The notes beneath the pieces were generated by a model, which saw only the letters and a program-made list of their open reading frames with translations, was not told the origin of the DNA and made no database searches. Shown piece after piece: positions 19,578-28,445 of a stretch of DNA of 43,463 nucleotides; the stretch's first letter is position 1, and each line of letters starts with the position of its first letter. The stretch comes from Candidatus Omnitrophota bacterium (GTDB lineage: Bacteria; Omnitrophota; Gorgyraeia; Zapsychrales; Fredricksoniimonadaceae): assembly GCA_013287965.1 (NCBI GenBank), contig JABDCU010000013.1, positions 1 to 43,463 on the forward strand, in the 5' to 3' direction. Position numbers and translations under genes: made by a program.

Positions 19578-20480
19578 ATGATACCTAAAGACATATTAGA
19601 GAAGATTTTACGTATTGATATCACAACCAACCGTCTGGTGACGGACGTGTTTGCCGGCGCGTATCACAGCGTCTTTAAGGGCCGGGGCATGGAGTTTGAT
19701 GAAGTGCGTGAGTACCAGCCCGGCGATGATATCCGCTCCATTGACTGGAACGTCACTGCCCGCACCGGTTTTCCCCATATTAAAAAATACGTGGAAGAGC
19801 GTGAGCTCACTGTCATGATCCTGGTCGATGCTTCTGCCTCAGTACATTTTGCTTCAACCGGGCAGATGAAAAATAAATTAGCCGCGGAGATCGCCGCGGT
19901 GCTGGCCTTTGCCGCCATCCGCAATAATGACAAGGTGGGCCTGTTGATGTTCACCGATGAGCCGGAGCTTTTTATCCCGCCTAAAAAGGGCAAGGCCCAC
20001 GTGCTCAGGGTCATTCGTGAGATCTTATATTTTAAACCCAAGGCCCGTGCCACTAATTTGCCCAAGGTCCTGGAATTCCTGACAAAGGTGCTTCGCCGCA
20101 AATCAACGGTTTTTGTCATTTCTGATTTTTTTGATGTTAATGCTGATTATACGCCGATGAAAAAATCCATGCGCATTGCCAATCAGCATCATGATCTGAT
20201 CGCGATCACTTTGACAGATCCCAGGGAAATTGACCTGCCGGATTGTGCCCTGGTTGAAGTCATGGACGCGGAAACAGGTGCCAGGATGGTCGTTGATACT
20301 TCTAATGAAGGACTGCGTCGGGAATATCGTGCAAAGGCAAACGGGCTCATCAAAAACCGTGATCGTTTATTTGATACTATCGGCATTGACCATATTGATA
20401 TTTCAACAGATGTGCCTTACAAAAAAGCGCTTGTAAGCTTTTTTGCCCAAAGGCGCCGTCGGTTAGCACGGATGGTTTAA
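19578..20480 (+). CDS. DUF58 domain-containing protein (Bat operon)
   Basis: GRGMEFDEVREYQPGDDIRSIDWNVTARTGFPHIKKYVEERELTVMILVDASASV. Confidence 0.94.
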   Translation: MIPKDILEKILRIDITTNRLVTDVFAGAYHSVFKGRGMEFDEVREYQPGDDIRSIDWNVTARTGFPHIKKYVEERELTVMILVDASASVHFASTGQMKNKLAAEIAAVLAFAAIRNNDKVGLLMFTDEPELFIPPKKGKAHVLRVIREILYFKPKARATNLPKVLEFLTKVLRRKSTVFVISDFFDVNADYTPMKKSMRIANQHHDLIAITLTDPREIDLPDCALVEVMDAETGARMVVDTSNEGLRREYRAKANGLIKNRDRLFDTIGIDHIDISTDVPYKKALVSFFAQRRRRLARMV

Positions 20481-20547
20481 TGGTGTTGTTCCGAAAACGG
20501 GATATTTTTGCCGTCTGCTTCGGTTTACAACACCATTAAACCATCCG
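20469..20547. repeat. 79-bp hairpin element with perfect 21-bp arms, core homologous to the 19394-19566 element
   Basis: Arms CGGATGGTTTAATGGTGTTGT / ACAACACCATTAAACCATCCG. Core CCGAAAACGGGATATTTTTGCCGTCTGCTTCGGTTTACAAC is shared with the upstream element. Confidence 0.85.
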
Positions 20548-20564
20548 GTACTAAGGTTAAACAA

Positions 20565-21062
20565 ATGAATGATATCAGAGATGTAAAACCGCCTGTTAAT
20601 CTTTTTGATCTATGGTGGCTGCTGTGGCTTCTGTTGGTTTTGATCGCTGTTGCTGCCGGTGTTTATTTTTTTCTCCGTTATAAAAAATCTCCCCGAGTGC
20701 CTATTGTGCCACAAGCCCCTGTGTTACCCGCTTGGGAAATAGCTTATCAACAACTGGAAGCCCTGCGCCGGGAGAATTTACCGGATAAGGGGCTTTTAAA
20801 GGAGTTTTTTACGAGGGTGGCTGATATTGCCCGTCATTACATGGAAAATCGATTTGATATCCATGCTCCGCACATGACAACGGAAGAGTTTTTGTATTAT
20901 TTAGGGATCACCGGACATTTGAACGAAACGCAGAAAACCGCTTTAAAAGATTTTTTAGATTCTTGTGACATGGTCAAATTCGCGAAGTACGCTCCGACGA
21001 TCAAAGAGGCATCGACAAATTTTGATCTGGCTAAAAGGTTAGTGGATGATACCAGAATTTAA
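20565..21062 (+). CDS. DUF4381-type membrane protein (Bat operon)
   Basis: VNLFDLWWLLWLLLVLIAVAAGVYFFLRYKK then helical domain; ATG 20565 preferred to 20508, which lies in the repeat. Confidence 0.8.
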   Translation: MNDIRDVKPPVNLFDLWWLLWLLLVLIAVAAGVYFFLRYKKSPRVPIVPQAPVLPAWEIAYQQLEALRRENLPDKGLLKEFFTRVADIARHYMENRFDIHAPHMTTEEFLYYLGITGHLNETQKTALKDFLDSCDMVKFAKYAPTIKEASTNFDLAKRLVDDTRI

Positions 21063-22047
21063 GACACCTTTAGTTTTACTACTAGTCCCGGTGCTCTTGG
21101 CAGCGCTATGGTATATGCTTCGACGCCAGGAGGGGACATCATTTAAATTTTCTTCCCTGGTCCTAATGCGCCAGATGGGAAGCACCTGGCGGGTACGATG
21201 GAGTTTTATGCCCTGGGTTTTAAGGGCCCTGGTTTTAGTTTTATTATTGGTCGCCCTGGCCGGCCCGCGAAAACTTTTAGCACAATCTAAATTGACCAGC
21301 GAAGGCATTGATATTGTTTTGGCGCTGGACGTTTCCGGCAGTATGTCTGCCGAGGATTATGTGATCGACAATCATCGCATCAGCCGTCTGGATATCATCA
21401 GGAATACGGTTGAGAATTTTATCAAGCAGCGCCGTGATGACCGTTTGGGGTTGATCGTTTTTGGTTCCCAGGCCTATACGGTATGCCCGTTGACCACGGA
21501 CCATGACTGGTTATTACAAAATTTAAGGCAGGTCCGTGTGGGCCTTATTGAAGACGCGACCGCCATAGGCTCCGGGATCGCCACGTCCTTGCTGCGGTTA
21601 AAAAACAGTAAAGCAAAGTCCAGGATCATTGTGCTTTTGACTGATGGGGTCAATAATTCCGGCAAGATCCAGCCGCTGGACGCTGCCAAAATGGCCCAGG
21701 CCATGGGTATAAAGGTTTACACCATTGGTGCCGGGACCACGGGCATCGTGCCGTTTCCGGTGACTGATGAATTTGGGAATAAGCATTATGAGCAAGCACA
21801 GTTCGACTTGGACGAGGACACTCTTAAAAAGATCGCGGACATGGCCGGAGGGGAATATTTTCGTGCCGCAGATACTGAATCATTACGTAATATTTATGCC
21901 CAGATCGATAAGCTTGAAAAAACCAAGATCCAGGAAAATGGGTATAAGCAATATGAGCCCTTATTTTGGTATTTTGTTGACGCGGCCCTTATTTTATTGG
22001 CCTTGGAAATAATCCTGACCAACAGTGTATTTTTAAAGATCCCATGA
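21046..22047 (+). CDS. batA: VWA-domain protein BatA
   Basis: GIDIVLALDVSGSMSAEDY MIDAS motif; N- and C-terminal TM helices. Confidence 0.93.
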   Translation: MIPEFKTPLVLLLVPVLLAALWYMLRRQEGTSFKFSSLVLMRQMGSTWRVRWSFMPWVLRALVLVLLLVALAGPRKLLAQSKLTSEGIDIVLALDVSGSMSAEDYVIDNHRISRLDIIRNTVENFIKQRRDDRLGLIVFGSQAYTVCPLTTDHDWLLQNLRQVRVGLIEDATAIGSGIATSLLRLKNSKAKSRIIVLLTDGVNNSGKIQPLDAAKMAQAMGIKVYTIGAGTTGIVPFPVTDEFGNKHYEQAQFDLDEDTLKKIADMAGGEYFRAADTESLRNIYAQIDKLEKTKIQENGYKQYEPLFWYFVDAALILLALEIILTNSVFLKIP

Positions 22048-23048
22048 CCTTTGGCAATCCACAAGCTTGGGCATTACTTTGGCTGCTGCCGCTGATAGCC
22101 GTGGCCTCGCATTTGTTTTATGAGCATCGGTGCAAGGTGATGGCGCGTTTTGTCCAGGAGCACCTTATTGATGAGCTGGCCCAGGGTTTTAGTTTAAAGC
22201 TTTACAGGTTGAAAGCGCTATTGGTGATGGCGGCTTTCCTGTTCATGGTCGCTGCGTTAAGCCGTCCCCAGTGGGGATATCACGAACGCCCTGTCAAACG
22301 CCATGGCCTGGATATTATGGTGGTCATCGACGTCTCCAAAAGCATGCTGACCCGGGATGTCCTGCCGTCACGCCTTGAGCGCACCAAGCTGGCGGTCAAA
22401 GACCTGGTCATGAAATTAAATGGCTCAGACCACATTGGTTTGATCGCCTTTGCCGGGAACGCGATGGTGATGTGTCCGTTAACGTATGATTATAATGGTT
22501 TTTTATTGAGCCTGGATGATCTGGGCACTGACTCCATCCCGCGCGGGGGCACGGATATGTCCCAGGCCATTGATGAAGCTGTTAAGGCTTATCAAAACAG
22601 GCCGGACTCTGATAAGGCGGTGGTGCTGGTGACCGACGGGGAAGACCAGGAAGGCGATGCCTTGCAAGCAGCCCGCCGTGCCCGTGAAAAAGGGGTGAAG
22701 GTCTTTACGGTGGGTGTCGGTACCAGGGAAGGGGATTTGATCCAGGTGACCAATGCTGACGGGCAAACTGAATTTTTGAAAGACGGGAATGGTAATGTGG
22801 TCAAGTCGCATTTGAATGAGAACTTGCTTGCGCAAATCGCGTATATCACAGGTGGCGCCTATGTCCGCAGCGCAGGGGCACAATTTGGTTTGGATTACTT
22901 ATATGACCGGCAATTGTCGAAATTAAAGAAACATGACGCACAGGAAAAAATGGCCAAGCTCTATGATGAGCGTTTTCAGTGGCCATTGACACTGGCCTTC
23001 ATGTTCTTATTAGCGGAGACGTTGGTTTCAAGACGAAAAATAGCATGA
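22044..23048 (+). CDS. batB: VWA-domain protein BatB
   Basis: GLDIMVVIDVSKSMLTRDV; PRGGTDMSQAIDEA; C-terminal TM. Confidence 0.93.
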   Translation: MTFGNPQAWALLWLLPLIAVASHLFYEHRCKVMARFVQEHLIDELAQGFSLKLYRLKALLVMAAFLFMVAALSRPQWGYHERPVKRHGLDIMVVIDVSKSMLTRDVLPSRLERTKLAVKDLVMKLNGSDHIGLIAFAGNAMVMCPLTYDYNGFLLSLDDLGTDSIPRGGTDMSQAIDEAVKAYQNRPDSDKAVVLVTDGEDQEGDALQAARRAREKGVKVFTVGVGTREGDLIQVTNADGQTEFLKDGNGNVVKSHLNENLLAQIAYITGGAYVRSAGAQFGLDYLYDRQLSKLKKHDAQEKMAKLYDERFQWPLTLAFMFLLAETLVSRRKIA

Positions 23049-24010
23049 AAAAGGAATACAAGGATATATTTTTTGATAAGGTCGAGTCACCCCCAAGACA
23101 CTTCGGGGCATCATACAAGTCTTTTTTCCATGCGGCCACGAAGTGTCGAGCTTTGGGGGATGGGGGGAATCCGTACCGTGAAAAAAATATATCCTTGTGT
23201 TCCTTTTTACTAGTGATTATTCTCTTTATGCCTACAAAAGTATTTGCATCTGTAGCAGGCGAGGTCAACAAGGCCAATGGCCTGTACAAGCAGGGCCAAT
23301 TCGATGATTCCCTTAAGCTTTATCAAGAGGCCTTGGACCAGGATGAAAAATCCTCGGCTGTCAAATATGACCTGGGCACAGCTTTTTATAAGAAGGGGGA
23401 TTATGCAAAAGCTTTAGGATATTTAGAGCAGGCGGCCCAAGATAAAAATATTAAAATAAAACCCAAAGCAGAGTATAATTTAGGTAATGTTCTTTATAAA
23501 TCAGGCATGCAAAAGGCAAGTACTAATGTTGATGAGGCCATTAAGTCTTTGCAAAAGGCCTTAGGATATTATGGACAGTCACTGGCAGATGCCCCTAAAG
23601 ACCAGGACGCTTTATATAATCAGAATTTTGTTAAAAAACAAATTGAACTGTTAAAGCAGAAGAAACAAGAACAGAAACAACAGCAGCAACAAAATCAAAA
23701 ACAGCAAAAGCAAAAGAACCAGCAAAATCAGCAAAGTCAGCAAGGGCAACAGGGACAACAACAGCAGCACAACCAGCAGGATCAGCAAGGCCAGCAGGGC
23801 CAACAGAATCAGCAACAACAGCAACGGTCTGAGTCCCAAGAGCAAAAACAAAAGAATGCTCAAGAACAGGCAGAGGAGAATCAAAAAGAACTTGATCACA
23901 AACAAGCCGAAGATCTCTTGGAAGAGTATCGGGAGAATGAAGAGCCAAAGAAGCTATTGAATTATATGCCTAAAAAAATAGATGACAGGCCGGTATTGAA
24001 GGATTGGTAA
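23045..24010 (+). CDS. batC: TPR protein BatC with Gln-rich linker; N-terminal region carries an in-frame palindromic insertion
   Basis: ANGLYKQGQFDDSLKLYQEALDQDEKSSAVKYDLGTAFYKKGDYAKALGYLEQA (TPRs), then poly-Q region; C-terminal EENQKELDHKQAEDLLEEYRENE. ATG 23045 overlaps the batB stop. Confidence 0.88.
   Translation: MKKEYKDIFFDKVESPPRHFGASYKSFFHAATKCRALGDGGNPYREKNISLCSFLLVIILFMPTKVFASVAGEVNKANGLYKQGQFDDSLKLYQEALDQDEKSSAVKYDLGTAFYKKGDYAKALGYLEQAAQDKNIKIKPKAEYNLGNVLYKSGMQKASTNVDEAIKSLQKALGYYGQSLADAPKDQDALYNQNFVKKQIELLKQKKQEQKQQQQQNQKQQKQKNQQNQQSQQGQQGQQQQHNQQDQQGQQGQQNQQQQQRSESQEQKQKNAQEQAEENQKELDHKQAEDLLEEYRENEEPKKLLNYMPKKIDDRPVLKDW
23048..23208. repeat. ~161-bp imperfect palindromic (MITE/RPE-like) element inside the BatC N-terminal coding region
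   Basis: Outer arms 23048-23074 AAAAAGGAATACAAGGATATATTTTTT vs 23182-23208 (26/27 complementary); inner GACACTTCG/CGAAGTGTC and CCCCCAA/TTGGGGG pairs. Confidence 0.88.
23660..23840 (+). repeat. CAG/CAA-rich low-complexity tract coding for a Gln-rich linker of BatC
   Basis: KKQEQKQQQQQNQKQQKQKNQQNQQSQQGQQGQQQQHNQQDQQGQQGQQNQQQQQ. Confidence 0.9.
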
Positions 24011-24011
24011 T

Positions 24012-25904
24012 ATGGTAGAGAATTTTAAAAAGATTGCTTCGTCGCTTGCGCTCCTCGCAATGACACAAACCTTACGACAAACGAAGCAATTGGGCCTTTT
24101 GACATTAGCAGTGCTCATGGCTGCAAGCAGCGTTGCGCGCGCTGATGCCATCACCTTTGAGGCGACCGTCAATTCCCCCCGCGTGTCCATTGATGAAGCC
24201 CTGCAATTGACCCTGACCTTCACCGGAGTCAATCAGGACCTGGACCCTGTCAGTTTACCGGCGCTCGACGGGTTTTCCGCCAAATACCTGGGGCCGCAAA
24301 CCAGCACGTCCTTTGTGATGGTCAACGGTAATTCAGAATCGCATAGCGAGCGTTCTTTCATTTATAATTTATTCCCTAATAAGATCGGCAAATTCCAGAT
24401 CCCGCCTATCAGTGCCACCATTGCCGGGCAGGTTTATACGACCAAGCCCATTGATGTTGAGGTCTTCGAAAGTCCTGCTCAAGCCCAGGCTTCCAGCGGG
24501 GCATCCGACCAAAATCAGGCACCGAGTGCCGGCAGCCTTAAAGATAAGATCCTGATCATGGTCGCCGTTGACAAGACCAACGTTTTCTTGAATGAGCGCG
24601 TCCCTTTAAGTATAAAACTTTTAGTCAATGGCGTGCCTGTACGGGACATCCAATTCCCACAGTTTGATAAAACAGGGATCGTGGTTGATGATTTTGAGAA
24701 GCCGCAGCAAGGCTCCCAGGTGGTCAACGGGACCAGTTATGACACGGTTGAGTTTAAGACCAATATTTATCCGAGTCATTTAGGTGACCTGACCTTTGGT
24801 CCGGTGCAAATTCAGGGCAATATTGTTTATAAAACCGGCCAGAATAATCCTTTTGGCCAGGACAATGGTTTTTTTGGGGGGGATGTTTTTAACAATTTTT
24901 TTGATTCTTACGCCAGCCGTCCTGTGACCATCACATCCCAACCGATCCAATTGCATGTTTCCCCTTTGCCGCAGGAGAATCGTCCGCCGGATTTTACAGG
25001 TGCCATCGGCCAATTTGATTTTCAAGCCGGGGTTTCTCCTTTACAGGTCAAGGCCGGCGATCCGTTGACCCTGAAGATGGAGCTAAAAGGCAGTGGTAAT
25101 TTTAAGAGTTTGAAAATGCCGGTTTTTCAGGCTCCTGGGTTTAAGTCCTATGAACTTCAAATCAAGGATGCGGGCGGCGGAAAAACAGCTGAGCAGGTGA
25201 TCATTCCGGCTTTGGCAAGTATTAAGGAAGTGCCTGCCTTGCATTTTTCTTATTTCGATCCTTCCATCAGGGATTATAAAACGATCACTCAGGGGCCTTT
25301 TGACATTTTAGTTACGGCGCCCGGTCCTGACCAGGAATTTAAGGCCATTGGATTTGCTGACGTAAGCCGTGAACCATCGATACTGCTTGCGAACCAATTC
25401 TCTTTTGGAAAAATGTTTAATGATATCCGGGAATTTTTAAAGAAGCTTGGCCGTTCAATTTGGTTTTGGACCGGTTTGGGATTTATTGTCGTGGCAGGGG
25501 TTTCTTATTTTTTATGGCGGCGTTTTCAAGACCGCCTTGAGAATGACCCGGCCTTTGCCCGTAATCTTCGTGCTGTGCGGGAAGCCAGGCAAGCCTTGCT
25601 TCCGGCAGAAGAATATATTTCGACGGGGAAATCCAAAGACCTCTATGCTCTTTTATCCAAGGTGTTACGTGATTACCTGGCTAATAAATGGCATCAGACC
25701 TCGGCAGCTTTAAGTGTCGGGGAAATATCAGGACGATTAAGGTCCGCTGGTATTGATGATACAACCGTTGTCCAAGTCAAAACTTTATTGGAACAATGTG
25801 ACATGGTATGTTTTGCCGGGGGCAGCTCTGACCAGAGCATGATGCAGAGAGACCTTTCACGGGCCCAAGAGTTGATTACCCGTCTCGAAAAATCTTTGAA
25901 ATAA
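24012..25904 (+). CDS. batD: BatD (oxygen tolerance) family protein
   Basis: Signal peptide, ITFEATVNSPRVSIDEALQLTLTFTG, repeated beta domains, C-terminal TM and DUF4381-like tail. Confidence 0.92.
   Translation: MVENFKKIASSLALLAMTQTLRQTKQLGLLTLAVLMAASSVARADAITFEATVNSPRVSIDEALQLTLTFTGVNQDLDPVSLPALDGFSAKYLGPQTSTSFVMVNGNSESHSERSFIYNLFPNKIGKFQIPPISATIAGQVYTTKPIDVEVFESPAQAQASSGASDQNQAPSAGSLKDKILIMVAVDKTNVFLNERVPLSIKLLVNGVPVRDIQFPQFDKTGIVVDDFEKPQQGSQVVNGTSYDTVEFKTNIYPSHLGDLTFGPVQIQGNIVYKTGQNNPFGQDNGFFGGDVFNNFFDSYASRPVTITSQPIQLHVSPLPQENRPPDFTGAIGQFDFQAGVSPLQVKAGDPLTLKMELKGSGNFKSLKMPVFQAPGFKSYELQIKDAGGGKTAEQVIIPALASIKEVPALHFSYFDPSIRDYKTITQGPFDILVTAPGPDQEFKAIGFADVSREPSILLANQFSFGKMFNDIREFLKKLGRSIWFWTGLGFIVVAGVSYFLWRRFQDRLENDPAFARNLRAVREARQALLPAEEYISTGKSKDLYALLSKVLRDYLANKWHQTSAALSVGEISGRLRSAGIDDTTVVQVKTLLEQCDMVCFAGGSSDQSMMQRDLSRAQELITRLEKSLK
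24033..24090. repeat. Small palindromic repeat (ATTGCTTCGTCGCTTGCG-CTCCT-CGCAATGAC...ACGAAGCAAT) inside the BatD signal-peptide region
   Basis: Arms ATTGCTTCGT (24033-24042) / ACGAAGCAAT (24081-24090) plus inner TTGCG/CGCAA; matches a widely dispersed bacterial repeat consensus. Confidence 0.7.
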
Positions 25905-25909
25905 TTAAT

Positions 25910-25938
25910 TTGCCTTTCATCCCAACAAGTACTAGTAT
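25910..25938 (+). promoter_or_regulatory. Candidate sigma70-type promoter (TTGCCT - 17 nt - TAGTAT)
   Basis: Hexamers with 17-nt spacing upstream of the pyrophosphatase gene. Confidence 0.4.
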
Positions 25939-25970
25939 TGATAAGATTTTTTATACTGGAGAATTCTTAA

Positions 25971-28298
25971 ATGACACAAGAAGCAGACTTGCAAGTGCCG
26001 GACCTGTCCACTGTCCGCGTTATCTTTAATTTAGACGGCCATACGGCTTTGATGTGGGGAATGATCGTTTGTGTTTTTGGCGCCTATTTTGGAATGTACC
26101 AGTATGGGCGGTTGAAAAAATTGCCCGTGCATCAAAGCATGGAAGAGATCTCCGGGCTCATTTATACGACCTGTAAGGCCTATCTGATCACCCAGGGAAA
26201 ATTCCTGCTGCTTTTGGAAGCGCTTATCTGTGTAGTGATGATCGGATATTTCGGCTGCCTGCGTCATTTTGATGCTGCCAAGGTCATTCTTATTTTATTC
26301 TGCAGTTTTTTAGGCATTGCCGGAAGCTATGGTGTCGCATGGTTTGGCATGAGGATCAATACCCTGGCCAATTCGCGCTGTGCTTTCGCCAGCCTGCAGG
26401 GTAAGCCATTTCCTGTTTTTTCCATTCCTCTACAAGCAGGCATGAGCATTGGCATGCTTTTGGTCAGCATCGAGCTTTTTGTGATGTTAAGCATCATCCT
26501 TTTTGTCAACCGTGATTACGCCGGCCCTTGTTTTATCGGTTTTGCCATCGGTGAGTCCCTGGGTGCTTTGGTCCTGAGGGTCGCGGGCGGCATTTTCACC
26601 AAGATCGCGGACATCGGCGCTGATCTGATGAAGATCGTCCTTAAGATCAAGGAAGACGACGCGCGCAATCCCGGGGTCATTGCCGATTGCGTGGGGGACA
26701 ATGCCGGGGACTCGGTCGGGCCCACGGCCGACGGTTTTGAAACATACGGGGTCACCAGTGTGGCCTTGATCTCCTTTATTCTTTTGGCGGTCAAAGATCC
26801 CCTGGTCCAGGCCCAGCTTTTAGTGTGGATCTTTTCCATAGGTTTGATGACGATCTTGGCCAGCGGCCTTTCTTACGAGATCAACCGTTTTTATGCTAAA
26901 AGGCGTTATAGGGACGCTGTGCGGATGAATTTTGAAGGGCCGCTGACATCCCTGGTGTGGATCACTTCGCTCTTATCAATGGCCATGGTTTATCTGGTTT
27001 CATTTGTCCTTATACCGCATTTAGGGGACGGTACATTCTGGTGGAAACTCGCCAGCATCATCAGCTGCGGCATCCTGGCAGGCGCTGTTATTCCGGAGGC
27101 GGTAAAAAGATTCACTTCCATGAATTCGGATTTCGTCAAGAACATCCATGAATGTTCCAAAAAAGGAGGGGCCTCGCTTAATATCCTCTCGGGCTTAGTC
27201 GCGGGCAATTACAGCGCCTACTGGATGGGTCTGGTCATTACGGGCTTGATGGCGTTGGGCTTTTTTGTCAGCTTATTGGGCCTGGATGCTGTCATGATCG
27301 CTCCGGCGGTGTTTGCCTTTGGCTTGGTTGCCTTCGGGTTTTTGGGCATGGCGCCGGTGACCATTGCTGTTGATTCTTATGGGCCGGTTTCCGATAACGC
27401 GCAATCCATTTATGAACTTTCCATGATCGAGACCCAGCCGAATATAAAAAATGAGATCAAAGCTGACTATGGATTCATACCGGATTTTGAGATGGCCAAA
27501 CACCATTTAGAAGCCAATGACGGGGCAGGCAACACTTTTAAAGCGACAGCCAAGCCTGTGTTGATAGGCACTGCCGTGGTCGGTGTTACGACCATGATCT
27601 TTTCTATCATCATGATCCTCACGCATGGCCTGACCGTACATTTGGAAAACCTTTCCGTGCTTTATCCTCCGTTTTTGCTGGGGCTTTTGTCCGGGGGAGG
27701 CATGATCTACTGGTTTTCCGGTGCTTCCATCCAGGCGGTGACCAAGGGCGCCTATCATGCCGTGCATTACATCAAAGAAAATATCAAGCTTGACCGCGCC
27801 GGCAGGTCTTCGCCGCAAGACAGCGCCAAGGTGGTGGAGATATGTACCTTATTTGCCCAAAAGGGCCTGGTCAATATTTTTGTAACAGTGCTTTTCATGA
27901 CCCTGGCTTTCGCCTGCCTGGAGCCGTATTTTTTCATAGGGTATCTGATCTCTATTGCTCTATTCGGTTTTTTCCAGGCCATGTTCATGGCCAATGCGGG
28001 GGGCGCCTGGGATAATGCCAAGAAGATGGTGGAATTGGCCATCCATGACAAGGGGACACCATTGCATGAGGCCGTTGTCGTCGGAGATACGGTAGGCGAC
28101 CCTTTTAAAGATACTGCCGCGGTGGCCATTAACCCGATCATCAAATTCACCACTCTTTTTGGCCTTTTATCCATCGAGATCGCCATCACCTTAAGCCGCA
28201 CCGTGGACATTGTTCTTGCTGCTGTCTTCTTTGCCGTTGCCTTGTTCTTTTTGGTCCGTTCTTTTTACGGGATGCGGATCTGTGCAAACGGGGATTAA
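25971..28298 (+). CDS. hppA: Membrane-bound ion-translocating pyrophosphatase
   Basis: FTKIADIGADLMKIVLKIKEDDARNPGVIADCVGDNAGDSVGPTADGFETYG; multi-TM; VVGDTVGDPFKDTAAVAINPIIK. Confidence 0.94.
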   Translation: MTQEADLQVPDLSTVRVIFNLDGHTALMWGMIVCVFGAYFGMYQYGRLKKLPVHQSMEEISGLIYTTCKAYLITQGKFLLLLEALICVVMIGYFGCLRHFDAAKVILILFCSFLGIAGSYGVAWFGMRINTLANSRCAFASLQGKPFPVFSIPLQAGMSIGMLLVSIELFVMLSIILFVNRDYAGPCFIGFAIGESLGALVLRVAGGIFTKIADIGADLMKIVLKIKEDDARNPGVIADCVGDNAGDSVGPTADGFETYGVTSVALISFILLAVKDPLVQAQLLVWIFSIGLMTILASGLSYEINRFYAKRRYRDAVRMNFEGPLTSLVWITSLLSMAMVYLVSFVLIPHLGDGTFWWKLASIISCGILAGAVIPEAVKRFTSMNSDFVKNIHECSKKGGASLNILSGLVAGNYSAYWMGLVITGLMALGFFVSLLGLDAVMIAPAVFAFGLVAFGFLGMAPVTIAVDSYGPVSDNAQSIYELSMIETQPNIKNEIKADYGFIPDFEMAKHHLEANDGAGNTFKATAKPVLIGTAVVGVTTMIFSIIMILTHGLTVHLENLSVLYPPFLLGLLSGGGMIYWFSGASIQAVTKGAYHAVHYIKENIKLDRAGRSSPQDSAKVVEICTLFAQKGLVNIFVTVLFMTLAFACLEPYFFIGYLISIALFGFFQAMFMANAGGAWDNAKKMVELAIHDKGTPLHEAVVVGDTVGDPFKDTAAVAINPIIKFTTLFGLLSIEIAITLSRTVDIVLAAVFFAVALFFLVRSFYGMRICANGD

Positions 28299-28375
28299 GC
28301 AAGGGACTCAAGCATTATTTAATTGCCTCTCTTGAGCGGCATTTGAATTAATTATCCGCCGACAAAAAATAAAAT

Positions 28376-28404
28376 TTGCCATTTGGACATTGATGTGGCA
28401 TACT
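28376..28404 (+). promoter_or_regulatory. Candidate sigma70-type promoter (TTGCCA - 17 nt - CATACT)
   Basis: Hexamers with 17-nt spacing upstream of the giant-protein gene. Confidence 0.4.
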
Positions 28405-28445
28405 TTCACCATACCTAGAATTTTTATCAATTCCGAAGGAAAAGC

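Noticed and set aside
23651-23905. Antisense poly-Leu ORF opposite the BatC Gln-rich tract, and the CAG/CAA repeats as a possible CRISPR-like array
   Set aside because: It is the complement of a coding low-complexity Gln tract; no repeat-spacer periodicity.
27767-28210. 147-aa antisense ORF opposite the pyrophosphatase
   Set aside because: Contained in a well-supported CDS on the other strand.
28299-28370. CTCAAG...CTTGAG dyad after the pyrophosphatase as a terminator
   Set aside because: Short arms, long loop and no T-tract; too weak to call.
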